In this document: positions 33,647 through 41,268 of the stretch, one piece after another | Layout of the letters: each line of letters opens with the position of its first letter | Position numbering within the stretch: position 1 is the stretch's first letter | From: an uncultured Selenomonadaceae bacterium | Lineage (GTDB): Bacteria > Bacillota > Negativicutes > Selenomonadales > Selenomonadaceae | Assembly (NCBI GenBank): GCA_905234505.1 | Contig: CAJOIA010000021.1 | Coordinates: 1 to 41,381 of the forward strand | DNA: 41,381 nt | Reading direction: 5' to 3' | The notes under the pieces: model-generated | What the model was told of the DNA's origin: nothing | The model's database searches: none | Seen by the model: the letters and a program-made list of their open reading frames with translations, nothing else | Position numbers and translations under genes: made by a program

Positions 33647-33699
33647 CCTTTTCGCCTTAAGCAAGTCAAGAAATAAATTGTGCGGGCGAAAGGATTTTC
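33647..33699 (+). terminator. possible long-loop terminator after the REC-GGDEF gene
   Basis: CCTTTTCGCC (33647-33656) can pair with GGGCGAAAGG (33684-33693) with one bulged T, followed by ATTTTCTTT. The loop of 27 bases is long, so termination may be partial and the MCP-like gene downstream may be read through. Confidence 0.4.
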
Positions 33700-33749
33700 T
33701 TTATGGTGTGTTGAATACTTTACCAGTTAATTTTAAGGAGGAATTTATC

Positions 33750-34277
33750 TTGGCTGATATTAATCAAGATAAGGCGTATGAGCGTCTGAAAAAATCTATT
33801 GACGAAATTGTTCACGTAACAAATACTGTTACCGACGCAGTTGCTAACGTTTCAAAAAGTGCGGCGACTCTTGCAACGGTTGGACAAGAGGCTATCAAGC
33901 AGGCTAAATTTTTGCAAGAAAAAAATGACGATACCGTTAAAGTTATCGACTTCATTACAAATATTGCAGGGCAGACGAATTTGCTTGGTTTGAATGCGGC
34001 AATTGAAGCGGCTCGCGCTGGTGAGCAAGGTCGCGGTTTCGCCGTCGTTGCTGAAGAAGTCCGCAAATTGGCTGAACAGTCCCGCGAAGCTACCGAGAGA
34101 ATCCAGCAAACTCTTAATCAAATGAATCAAGCTGTTGCTGAAATTTCCAAAACCATCGAGCATACCGGTAAAGTCAGCGAGGAACAAGCTAATTCCACTT
34201 CAGAAATTTTGTCGAACCTTAAGCGCGCTATGAAAGCCATTGAAGAACTTCAAGCGTATATTGAGGCAATGAAGTAA
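33750..34277 (+). CDS. soluble methyl-accepting chemotaxis-type signalling domain protein
   Basis: 175 residues that consist almost only of the MCP signalling hairpin. The tip is fully conserved: [40 protein letters not shown]. There is no membrane segment, HAMP or ligand domain. Start TTG 33750 was chosen because AAGGAGG lies 8 bases upstream; the longer frame would include it. Full receptors are 500 or more residues, so this is a minimal cytosolic form. It lies between a REC-GGDEF regulator and mnmA, 7 bases before the latter. What it senses, and whether a CheA/CheW array exists, cannot be seen. Confidence 0.85.
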   Translation: MADINQDKAYERLKKSIDEIVHVTNTVTDAVANVSKSAATLATVGQEAIKQAKFLQEKNDDTVKVIDFITNIAGQTNLLGLNAAIEAARAGEQGRGFAVVAEEVRKLAEQSREATERIQQTLNQMNQAVAEISKTIEHTGKVSEEQANSTSEILSNLKRAMKAIEELQAYIEAMK

Positions 34278-34284
34278 CATTAAT

Positions 34285-35334
34285 ATGTTCAACAAAAAAA
34301 AGGTGGCCGTTGCAATGAGCGGCGGAGTTGATAGCTCATTGACAGCGGCTCTTTTAATTCAAAAAGGCTTTGAAGTTTGCGGCGTCACTATGTGGCTTGA
34401 AACTGAAGAATTTGGCGAGCGTAGCTGTTGCAGTTCCAGCGAAATTCGCGACGCAAAAATTGTTGCCGCTCAACTTGGCATTAAACATTACATCGCCGAT
34501 TTTCGCAATTTCTTTCGCGCAGAGATTGAAGATTATTTTGTTGCTGAATATTTGAAAGGGCGCACACCCAATCCTTGTGTTCAATGCAACAAAAAAATTA
34601 AATTCGGCAAGCTTTTGGATTTTGCTAATGAGATTGGCGCGGATTTTTTGGCTACCGGTCATTACGCGCGCATTATTTTTGAAGATGACAGATACAAACT
34701 TAAAAAAGCTTTGGATATTCACAAAGACCAAAGCTATGTATTGTACAATTTGACGCCGGAAAAACTTAGCAGAATACTTTTGCCGCTCGGTGAATTTTCT
34801 AAAACTGAAACGCGCGCTCTGGCTGAGAAATTAAAATTGATTTCCGCGCATAAAAAAGACAGTCAAGAAATTTGTTTTATTCCGAATGACGATTACAAAG
34901 CGTTTATTTTAAATCGCGCAGAAGACGCCGACGCATTGCAGGCGGGCGAAATTGTCGATACTGCAGGAAATATTTTGGGGCGCCATTGCGGCGTTGCGAA
35001 TTATACGATCGGTCAGCGCAAAGGTTTAGGAATTGCCGCGCCAAATCCGCTGTATGTTGTCAAATTGGACGTGGCTAATCGGCGCGTAATTGTCGGTAAT
35101 GCTGAAGAAGTTTTTACTGATAATTTGACTGCTGAAAATGTTCATTGGATTTATGAGCCGAAATTTCCTGCGCGAATGCAAGCTAAAATTCGCTATGGTC
35201 CGAGAGTTGCCGATTGCACGGTTGAAGAAAATTTGCGCGTGAAATTTGATACGCCACAGCGCGCGGTTACCGCCGGTCAATCAATTGTTTTTTATGACGG
35301 CGACGAAGTTTTAGGTGGCGGAATTATCCGCTAG
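34285..35334 (+). CDS. mnmA: tRNA-specific 2-thiouridylase MnmA
   Basis: 349 residues. The ATP pyrophosphatase loop is SGGVDSS (12-18). Catalytic cysteines are C98 (PNPCVQCN, near residues 96-102) and a second in SQEICFIP. TGHYAR and YTIGQRKGLG are family marks, and the C-terminal beta-barrel has GGGII. It thiolates U34 of tRNAs for Lys, Glu and Gln using sulfur from a cysteine desulfurase. The ribosome binding site is weak and the start is only 7 bases after the MCP-like gene, so it probably relies on coupling. Normal length. Confidence 0.95.
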   Translation: MFNKKKVAVAMSGGVDSSLTAALLIQKGFEVCGVTMWLETEEFGERSCCSSSEIRDAKIVAAQLGIKHYIADFRNFFRAEIEDYFVAEYLKGRTPNPCVQCNKKIKFGKLLDFANEIGADFLATGHYARIIFEDDRYKLKKALDIHKDQSYVLYNLTPEKLSRILLPLGEFSKTETRALAEKLKLISAHKKDSQEICFIPNDDYKAFILNRAEDADALQAGEIVDTAGNILGRHCGVANYTIGQRKGLGIAAPNPLYVVKLDVANRRVIVGNAEEVFTDNLTAENVHWIYEPKFPARMQAKIRYGPRVADCTVEENLRVKFDTPQRAVTAGQSIVFYDGDEVLGGGIIR

Positions 35335-35353
35335 ATAATGGGAGGGTTTAACA

Positions 35354-36595
35354 ATGGCTGTACACGTAATTGAAGAGGCGCGGCGGTGTTTACAATGCAA
35401 AAAGCCGTTGTGCCGATTGAAGGGCTGTCCAATTCAAACGAATGTGCCGGAAATGATTAAACTTTTTTTGGAAGGCAAAATGCAAGAAGCGGGGCAAATG
35501 CTTTTTGAAAATAATCCGCTGTCAATAGTTTGCTCTTTAGTTTGCGACCATGAACACCAATGCGAAGGCAATTGCATTCAGGGCAAACGCAAGGAAGGCG
35601 CGGCTATTCAAATTCCAAATATCGAAAATTATATTTCGGATTTTTATTTTGATAAAGCGACAATTGAGCGCAAGCCAGATACTGGTCAACGCGTGGCAAT
35701 TATCGGCTCCGGTCCTGCCGGCATCACTATTGCGATTAAACTTGCGGCACTTGGACATAATATCACTATTTTTGAGCGCATGGACAAAGTCGGCGGGATG
35801 ATGCGTTATGGCATTCCCGCTTTTCGTTTGCCGCGAAATATTCTTGACAGATATCAAACAAAACTGCGCGAATTTGGGATACATTTTCGCCCGAATACGG
35901 CAATAGGCGGCGCGTTGCACCTCGATGATTTATTCGATGACGGCTATGACGCGGTATTTATAGGCACGGGCGTTTGGCGTCCAAATCGTACTCGTTGCAA
36001 GGGCGAAACGCTCGGAAATGTTCATTTCGCTGTGGATTATTTGAGAAATCCCGAAGCTTATGATTTGGGCGATACAGTTGCAATAATCGGCGCAGGCAAT
36101 TCGGCTATCGACGTTGCGCGTACTGTCATTAGAAACGGCAGCCGCCACGTTACACTTTACGCGCGCGGTCAACGCATTGCCGCCAGTCAGCGTGAATTGG
36201 ATTACGCCGCAGTTGACGGTATCGATTTACAGCTGGGAATGGCGATTAAGGAATTTACCGTTAAAGGTCCGATATTTATTCCGCGCGATTTTGACGAAAA
36301 GGGCAACATGATCAGTGAAGGCGATCCGGTTTTGACGCCCGCCGATAGTACGATTATTGCGATTAGTCAAGGTCCGAAAGATAAAATTGTCAACACTACG
36401 CACGATTTGAACGTTAGCGACAAAGGCTTGATAACTGTTGACGAAAGCGGACAGACTACGCGCGAAGGCGTCTTTGCGAGCGGCGACGTTGTTGCTGGCT
36501 CTAAAAATGTTGTGCTTGCCGTGCTGTATTCTAAACAAGTTGCCATTGCCATTGACGAATATTTGAAGGCTAAGAAAGTGCGGAAGTCAAATTAG
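35354..36595 (+). CDS. FAD-dependent NAD(P)-oxidoreductase, GltD/NfnB-like
   Basis: 413 residues. The N-terminal cysteine-rich helical domain (CLQCKKPLCRLKGCP, CSLVCDHEHQCEGNC) binds [4Fe-4S] clusters. Then come an FAD Rossmann motif IIGSGPAGI (about 115-123) and an NAD(P) motif IIGAGNSAIDVAR (about 245-257). This is the small-subunit fold of glutamate synthase, shared by NfnB and sulfide dehydrogenase SudA. No large glutamate synthase subunit or NfnA/SudB partner is adjacent, so the electron partner is open. GGGAGG precedes ATG by 9 bases. It follows mnmA by 19 bases and overlaps the convergent HD gene by 26 bases. Confidence 0.85.
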   Translation: MAVHVIEEARRCLQCKKPLCRLKGCPIQTNVPEMIKLFLEGKMQEAGQMLFENNPLSIVCSLVCDHEHQCEGNCIQGKRKEGAAIQIPNIENYISDFYFDKATIERKPDTGQRVAIIGSGPAGITIAIKLAALGHNITIFERMDKVGGMMRYGIPAFRLPRNILDRYQTKLREFGIHFRPNTAIGGALHLDDLFDDGYDAVFIGTGVWRPNRTRCKGETLGNVHFAVDYLRNPEAYDLGDTVAIIGAGNSAIDVARTVIRNGSRHVTLYARGQRIAASQRELDYAAVDGIDLQLGMAIKEFTVKGPIFIPRDFDEKGNMISEGDPVLTPADSTIIAISQGPKDKIVNTTHDLNVSDKGLITVDESGQTTREGVFASGDVVAGSKNVVLAVLYSKQVAIAIDEYLKAKKVRKSN

Positions 36596-37025
36596 CCAAA
36601 GCTTTTTTATATTTCTCGACGCGCTGTAAATCTTTTTCAGTAACATTGAGCAGGCGCGTCAAATTGGAATTGTGCTTTAAATCGGCAATTTTAACTTTCG
36701 CGGCAAGTTTGTTAGTTTTAATTTTTTCAATGTAATCGGCGTAAGGAATATTTTCAGCGTGCGTCAAAAGTTTCAACGCTTGAAGTTCCTCTGCCGTGAG
36801 TGGAACATTTTTTTCAAGATATTCAAAAGTTAAACCAGTATCTTCAACAACGTCATGAAGCAGAGCAATGATTATCGCGGAAATATCTTCGCCAACATTA
36901 GAAGCAACGGCTACAGGGTGATTGATATAATCGACGCCGGCTTTATCGACTTGTCCGGAATGAGCGGCGCGGGCGATTTTGTAAGCTTGACGAATGCGCG
37001 CGTTGTTGTGATTTTCAAAATTCAT
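36570..37025 (-). CDS. HD-domain phosphohydrolase, RelA/SpoT hydrolase-like
   Basis: 151 residues, a lone HD domain. The metal-site motifs are HSGQ...YINHPVAVA and LLHDVVEDTG, as in the ppGpp hydrolase half of RelA/SpoT and small Mesh1-like enzymes. There is no synthetase, TGS or ACT domain. A guanosine tetraphosphate or nucleotide hydrolase role is likely but not proven. ATG 37025 follows GGAGG by 8 bases. It lies downstream of the SCIFF gene and its terminator. Confidence 0.8.
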   Translation of the reverse strand: MNFENHNNARIRQAYKIARAAHSGQVDKAGVDYINHPVAVASNVGEDISAIIIALLHDVVEDTGLTFEYLEKNVPLTAEELQALKLLTHAENIPYADYIEKIKTNKLAAKVKIADLKHNSNLTRLLNVTEKDLQRVEKYKKALANLTSALS

Positions 37026-37043
37026 ATTCACAGCCTCCAAATT

Positions 37044-37073
37044 AAAAAGACCGACGACTATTCAGCCGCCGGT
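37044..37073 (-). terminator. terminator after the SCIFF gene
   Basis: Minus strand ACCGGCGGCT pairs with AGTCGTCGGT (two G-U pairs) around GAAT, then CTTTTT. On the plus strand the G-U pairs become A-C mismatches, so it is built for minus-strand transcripts. Confidence 0.75.
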
Positions 37074-37103
37074 TTTTTTGTGTGTAAAATTTTTCGCGCA
37101 GAA

Positions 37104-37241
37104 TTATTTTTTCTGGCGCTCGCAAACTTGGTTGCCAACAGTACAACTTGTTTTGCATGCAGATTGACAGGACGCCTGGCATTCGCCGCAGCCGCCGGTT
37201 TTAATCTGCATTGGCTTATTGATTGTTTTAATGTGCTTCAT
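37104..37241 (-). CDS. scfA: SCIFF ranthipeptide precursor (six cysteines in forty-five residues)
   Basis: A 45-residue peptide: MKHIKTINKPMQIKT followed by GGCGECQASCQSACKTSC and TVGNQVCERQKK. Cysteines are at 18, 21, 25, 29, 33 and 40, the exact spacing of the SCIFF family, whose Cys residues are linked to neighbouring residues by a radical SAM/SPASM maturase. ATG 37241 follows GGAGG by 7 bases. It has its own promoter and terminator. The usual maturase is not beside it: the neighbours are argF and an HD-domain gene, and the radical SAM gene at 39430 lacks a visible SPASM region. The biological role of SCIFF peptides is largely unknown. Confidence 0.93.
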   Translation of the reverse strand: MKHIKTINKPMQIKTGGCGECQASCQSACKTSCTVGNQVCERQKK

Positions 37242-37259
37242 ATTATCACCTCCAAAAAA

Positions 37260-37289
37260 ATTATAACCAAATTAATCAGCCATTGTCAA
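37260..37289 (-). promoter_or_regulatory. strong promoter of the SCIFF gene
   Basis: Minus strand: perfect TTGACA (37289-37284), an 18-base spacer and perfect TATAAT (37265-37260). The -35 box lies in the last codons of argF. The transcript would begin just before or at the ribosome binding site, so the leader is almost nil. Confidence 0.75.
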
Positions 37290-38204
37290 CGCCATAATTG
37301 CCTTTTGAGTGTGCAGGCGATTTTCCGCCTCTTCAAAAATGACGTGAGCATTGTTTTCAAAAACTTCATCGGTAATTTCTTCGCCGCGATAAGCAGGCAG
37401 GCAATGAAGTACAATTGCGTTTTTGCTGGCGTGGCTCAAAAGTTCGCGGTTAACCTGGTACTGCGCGAAAATCTTTTTGCGTTCGTCGTGTTCAGCTTCT
37501 TGACCCATACTCGCCCAAGTGTCAGTCGCGATAATGTCAGCGTCTTTAACCGCGTCAATCGGATTTTCCGTCCAAATCAATTCAGCTTTAGTTTCTTCTG
37601 AGTCAGCCTGAGCCTTTTCAAAAACTTCAGCATTGGGCTTGTAATTGGCGGGCGTAGCAACCGATAAATGCATTCCAACTTTCGCCGCGCCGTACAAATA
37701 CGAATTTGTCATATTATTGCCGTCACCAACATACGCCATTTTCATACTGCGGAAATTTTTACCCTTGTGCTCGCGAATAGTCAGCAAATCAGTTAAAACC
37801 TGGCACGGGTGCAACAAATCACTCAAGCCATTAATCACCGGAACGTCAGCATATTTCGCCAGTTCAAGAATCCTGTCGTGCCCAAAAGTGCGAATCATAA
37901 TGCCGTCCAAATACCGCGACAAAACTCGCGCAGTATCTTTAATCGGCTCGCCGCGCCCAAGTTGTAAATCTTTGCTCGATAAAAATAATCCAGTGCCGCC
38001 TAATTGGAAAATCCCAACTTCAAATGATACGCGCGTCCGCGTCGAAGATTTTTCAAAAATCATACCGAGCGTTTTGCCTTCCAAATATCTGTGCGGAATT
38101 TTCATATTCTGCATAACCTTCAAATCCGCCGCGAAGTCAAGAATTTCATAAACTTCGTCCGCGCTCAAATCGTGTATCGATATTAAATCTTTGCCCTTCA
38201 ACAA
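37272..38204 (-). CDS. argF: ornithine carbamoyltransferase
   Basis: 310 residues. Carbamoyl-phosphate motif SSTRTRVSFE (about residues 53-62), HPCQVLTDLLT, ornithine-site region DTWASMGQE and HCLPAYRGEEIT are all present. It makes citrulline in arginine synthesis. The start is TTG 38204, with GGTGAGGTG in the last codons of argD; the genes are separated by one base. DTWASMGQE fits ornithine rather than N-acetylornithine enzymes. Confidence 0.96.
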   Translation of the reverse strand: MLKGKDLISIHDLSADEVYEILDFAADLKVMQNMKIPHRYLEGKTLGMIFEKSSTRTRVSFEVGIFQLGGTGLFLSSKDLQLGRGEPIKDTARVLSRYLDGIMIRTFGHDRILELAKYADVPVINGLSDLLHPCQVLTDLLTIREHKGKNFRSMKMAYVGDGNNMTNSYLYGAAKVGMHLSVATPANYKPNAEVFEKAQADSEETKAELIWTENPIDAVKDADIIATDTWASMGQEAEHDERKKIFAQYQVNRELLSHASKNAIVLHCLPAYRGEEITDEVFENNAHVIFEEAENRLHTQKAIMALTMAD

Positions 38205-38205
38205 A

Positions 38206-39414
38206 TTAATTCACCTCACCTAAAACGCTGTCCAAAATGTTAATTACTTCGTCAACCTGCGCATTTTCAATAATCAGCGGCGGAATAAACCTAAGCACAG
38301 TGCCAACCGTGCAGTTAATAATCGCGCCGCGCTTCATACATTCATTGACAATTTCAACGCCTGACTTTTTCGAATTGCTAAGTTGCGCGCCCAATATCAA
38401 ACCTTCGCCGCGAATTTCGCTGATTTGGTCGGGATATTTTTTCTGCAAATCTATCAGCTTGTCTTTGAAATATTTACCAACCTCTTCAACGTGTGCTAAA
38501 AATTTTTCATTTGGAATAGTATCAAGTACGACATTAGCCGCCGCGCAAGCCAATGGATTTCCGCCAAAAGTTGTACCGTGATCGCCCGCGTGGAATGCCT
38601 GCGCGACCTTTTCAGTGCAAATAAACGCGCCAATCGGAACGCCGCCAGCTAAACCTTTTGCCAAAGTCACAATATCGGGCTTAACGCCATATTTTTCATA
38701 GGCAAAAAATTTACCGCTGCGCCCCATACCCGCTTGAATTTCATCAAGAATTAAAAGCGCGCCGTGTTTATCGCAAAGCTCACGAACTTTTTTCAAATAA
38801 TCATTTTTCGGCGGATAAACGCCACCTTCGCCTTGAATCGTCTCTAACATAACCGCGCAAGTTTTATCGGAAATTTTTTCTTCAAGCTCGGCAATGTCGT
38901 TGTAATGAACATAATCAAAACCAGCGGGCAATGGCTCAAAACCTTTGTGATATTTCGGCTGACCGGTCGCCGTCAAAGTTGCTAAAGTTCTGCCGTGAAA
39001 ACTATCCCAAGCTGTGATAATTTGCGATTTTTCAGCGTCGATTTGATGAGCGTATTTGCGGGCGATTTTAATTGCGCCTTCATTTGACTCTGCGCCCGAA
39101 TTACCGAAAAAAGCCCTGTCTAAGCCGCTCAGCTTAACCAATTTAGCCGCCGCGTTTGCCTGCGGTTCAGTGTAATACAAATTCGATACGTGAATAATTT
39201 TTGCCGCCTGCTTAGAAATGGCGTCGACCAGTGGCGCGTAATTGTAGCCCAAAACATTTACCGCAATGCCGCCCAGAAAATCCACGTAGCGCTTGCCGTT
39301 AATGTCATAAAGATAAGCGCCGTCGCCGCGCTCCAAAACTATCTTGTACCGATTGAATACCGGCAAATAATTTTTATCATCTGTAGAAAAAATCTGTTCT
39401 TGCTTTTCGCTCAA
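38206..39414 (-). CDS. argD: acetylornithine aminotransferase
   Basis: 402 residues, PLP-dependent class III aminotransferase. GNSGAESNEGAIKIAR holds the phosphate cup, LLILDEIQAGMGRSG the PLP-contacting Asp and TLAKGLAGGVPIGA the Schiff-base Lys; HGTTFGGNPLACAAA is also present. It converts N-acetylglutamate semialdehyde to acetylornithine. The start is TTG 39414, preceded by AGGAGG. It sits directly upstream of argF and 15 bases after the radical SAM gene, so the three are likely co-transcribed. Confidence 0.95.
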   Translation of the reverse strand: MSEKQEQIFSTDDKNYLPVFNRYKIVLERGDGAYLYDINGKRYVDFLGGIAVNVLGYNYAPLVDAISKQAAKIIHVSNLYYTEPQANAAAKLVKLSGLDRAFFGNSGAESNEGAIKIARKYAHQIDAEKSQIITAWDSFHGRTLATLTATGQPKYHKGFEPLPAGFDYVHYNDIAELEEKISDKTCAVMLETIQGEGGVYPPKNDYLKKVRELCDKHGALLILDEIQAGMGRSGKFFAYEKYGVKPDIVTLAKGLAGGVPIGAFICTEKVAQAFHAGDHGTTFGGNPLACAAANVVLDTIPNEKFLAHVEEVGKYFKDKLIDLQKKYPDQISEIRGEGLILGAQLSNSKKSGVEIVNECMKRGAIINCTVGTVLRFIPPLIIENAQVDEVINILDSVLGEVN

Positions 39415-39429
39415 ATCAATTCCTCCTCG

Positions 39430-41268
39430 TCAATGTGGAATTTGGTAAAATTTTAAAATTTCCTGCACAGCCGCCATTTTCGCCGCGGCAATAGCTTCGT
39501 CGCTGAATTTGTTCGTTGAAATAATATTTTTGGCTTCGGCAAGTTCGGCGGGATTTAGCGCGAAAAATTTATTGCGCCAATCTCTGGTTCGATTATCGCG
39601 GTATTGGTTGCGGTAAATAATCAGCGCTTCAGGCATCCACAGCAATTCATGAAATTCGTCAAGATTTTTACCAAAAGCCGTCTCAAAAAATTGCCGCCCG
39701 CGACCAACTTTGCCTTGCGTTGCTTTCAAAATTGCCTGCACCGTGCGAATAAATTTCCTATTCCAATGCGCGCCTATATATTCACGGTTGCGAAAATACG
39801 CCGGATTCGTCAGCGGGTGATACTTCATTGGAAATGAAAAAATGCTAACGTTCAATTCGTCGCAAAGTTCGACGTTGATTTTCAGGCGATTATAAAAATC
39901 GTCGGGCGTATCTTCAAAATTGTACAGAATATAGTTAGACAAATTCGTAATTCCGCACGACGCCGCAAGTCTGATAGCTCGCTCGTAAATTTCGCGCTGT
40001 TCGATATGATCAAAGGCAATTCGCATAGGCTTAATATTAATTTCAGCGAGGCGCGCCATTTTTTCGGGCGTCATAAGCCGCGCGTCAAGTCCCTGGTTAA
40101 AATCGACGTAGCGCATTTTTTTACTACGCCGCAAATATTTTTCAAAGAACGGGGCAACAAATTCATCAAGCGCAAAAATCGCCGATTTAGTTGCAGTGGC
40201 TTCGCAGAGCAGAAGATTTTGTTTGCGGTGAATATGCAAAATATCAGCGTCCCATTTATTAAGCCGCCCGCTGAGTTTGTCATAAAGCCGCAGAATTTTT
40301 TTGATATAAGCGCGATCGTTAAAACCTGCGCGAAGATTTTTTATAGCGATTGCGTAATCATTGGGGGGCGTGTAAGTTGAATCTTTCGCAAAACCGCACG
40401 CTTTAATCTCGTCAATAATTTTGTCAAAATCGCTGGACGCCAAAACATTATTATCCAGCAGCAGTAAATCTTTTTTAGCGCCGAAAATTTTTTCAGTGCG
40501 TTGCAACTGCGCGCTAATGCTCAAATAATTTTTGTAAACCGGCTCAAGAGTTTTCACTGCACAAAAAGCGCAATTTCTCGGACAGCCGCGCGTGGTGTAA
40601 GCAAAATAAGCGTCGCGCGCGGGATATTCATAATCAATTTCCTCAAGAATGGAATAATCCGGCGGCAGAGTGTCAATTATCGCGTGATTAGTCGCGTCCA
40701 AATCGTTTGGATTATCCAGAAGTCCGATATGCGGCGCAATTCCAGTTTCAGCTTCGATGGCGCCAGGAACAAGCGTAGCTGCCACTCCGCCCACGTGAAT
40801 TTTGCCGCCAACCGCCAGAAAATTTTTAGCAAAGTTAATCGTATCAATTGTTCGCGTCCATTCGAACGTAAACAACGTTGCAATACAAATCACGTCGAAT
40901 TTCGGATAATTGCCGCGTTTAAATCTTTTATGAGCCTCGCGCAGATTTTCAACGCAAAAACTATCGCGCAGATTTGGCACGGCGTCGAAATTACTTTTCC
41001 TGCCGGTTTTAATGAAGCCAATCAACTTGTCGGCGTATATTCCGAACGATTCAGCCGGATTTTCAGCCAAAAGTGAAAGTTGCCCATAATTTTCACCACA
41101 AAAAAATTCTTCCAAAAGCAACTGCGCGGCAAAATCTTTTAAATCGCCCTTGAAAAATCTTACCTCGTCTTTGCAAATTTCGCGGTAGTACGTCGCCAGT
41201 TTCATTAAATTCAGCGGCGGATATTTATTTTTATAATTGGGCTCAATCAACAAAACGCGACGGCTCAT
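39430..41268 (-). CDS. radical SAM protein with B12-binding-like N-terminal region, function unknown
   Basis: 612 residues. The N-terminus (VLLIEPNYKNKYPPLNLMKL) and IHVGGVAATL resemble the cobalamin-binding-type fold of B12/radical SAM proteins, though the DxHxxG cobalamin motif is not seen. The cluster motif is C229-x3-C233-x2-C236 (RGCPRNCAFCAVKT). A long insertion (about 290-375) with LRLYDKLSGRLNKWDADILH separates the first strands from FNQGLDARLM, an unusual feature. The protein is well over the size of a simple radical SAM enzyme. ATG overlaps the previous stop as ATGA, and argD follows 15 bases downstream. Substrate unknown. It lacks a recognisable SPASM domain, so a SCIFF maturase role is not supported. 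Confidence 0.8.
   Translation of the reverse strand: MSRRVLLIEPNYKNKYPPLNLMKLATYYREICKDEVRFFKGDLKDFAAQLLLEEFFCGENYGQLSLLAENPAESFGIYADKLIGFIKTGRKSNFDAVPNLRDSFCVENLREAHKRFKRGNYPKFDVICIATLFTFEWTRTIDTINFAKNFLAVGGKIHVGGVAATLVPGAIEAETGIAPHIGLLDNPNDLDATNHAIIDTLPPDYSILEEIDYEYPARDAYFAYTTRGCPRNCAFCAVKTLEPVYKNYLSISAQLQRTEKIFGAKKDLLLLDNNVLASSDFDKIIDEIKACGFAKDSTYTPPNDYAIAIKNLRAGFNDRAYIKKILRLYDKLSGRLNKWDADILHIHRKQNLLLCEATATKSAIFALDEFVAPFFEKYLRRSKKMRYVDFNQGLDARLMTPEKMARLAEINIKPMRIAFDHIEQREIYERAIRLAASCGITNLSNYILYNFEDTPDDFYNRLKINVELCDELNVSIFSFPMKYHPLTNPAYFRNREYIGAHWNRKFIRTVQAILKATQGKVGRGRQFFETAFGKNLDEFHELLWMPEALIIYRNQYRDNRTRDWRNKFFALNPAELAEAKNIISTNKFSDEAIAAAKMAAVQEILKFYQIPH

Noticed and set aside
33627-33749. 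A c-di-GMP riboswitch between the cyclase and the MCP-like gene
   Set aside because: The conserved GEMM-I or GEMM-II core motifs are not present; a long-loop terminator is the simpler reading.
39430-41268. The SCIFF maturase
   Set aside because: The protein is larger, carries a B12-like N-terminal region and lacks a visible C-terminal SPASM cysteine cluster; argD and argF lie between it and the peptide gene.
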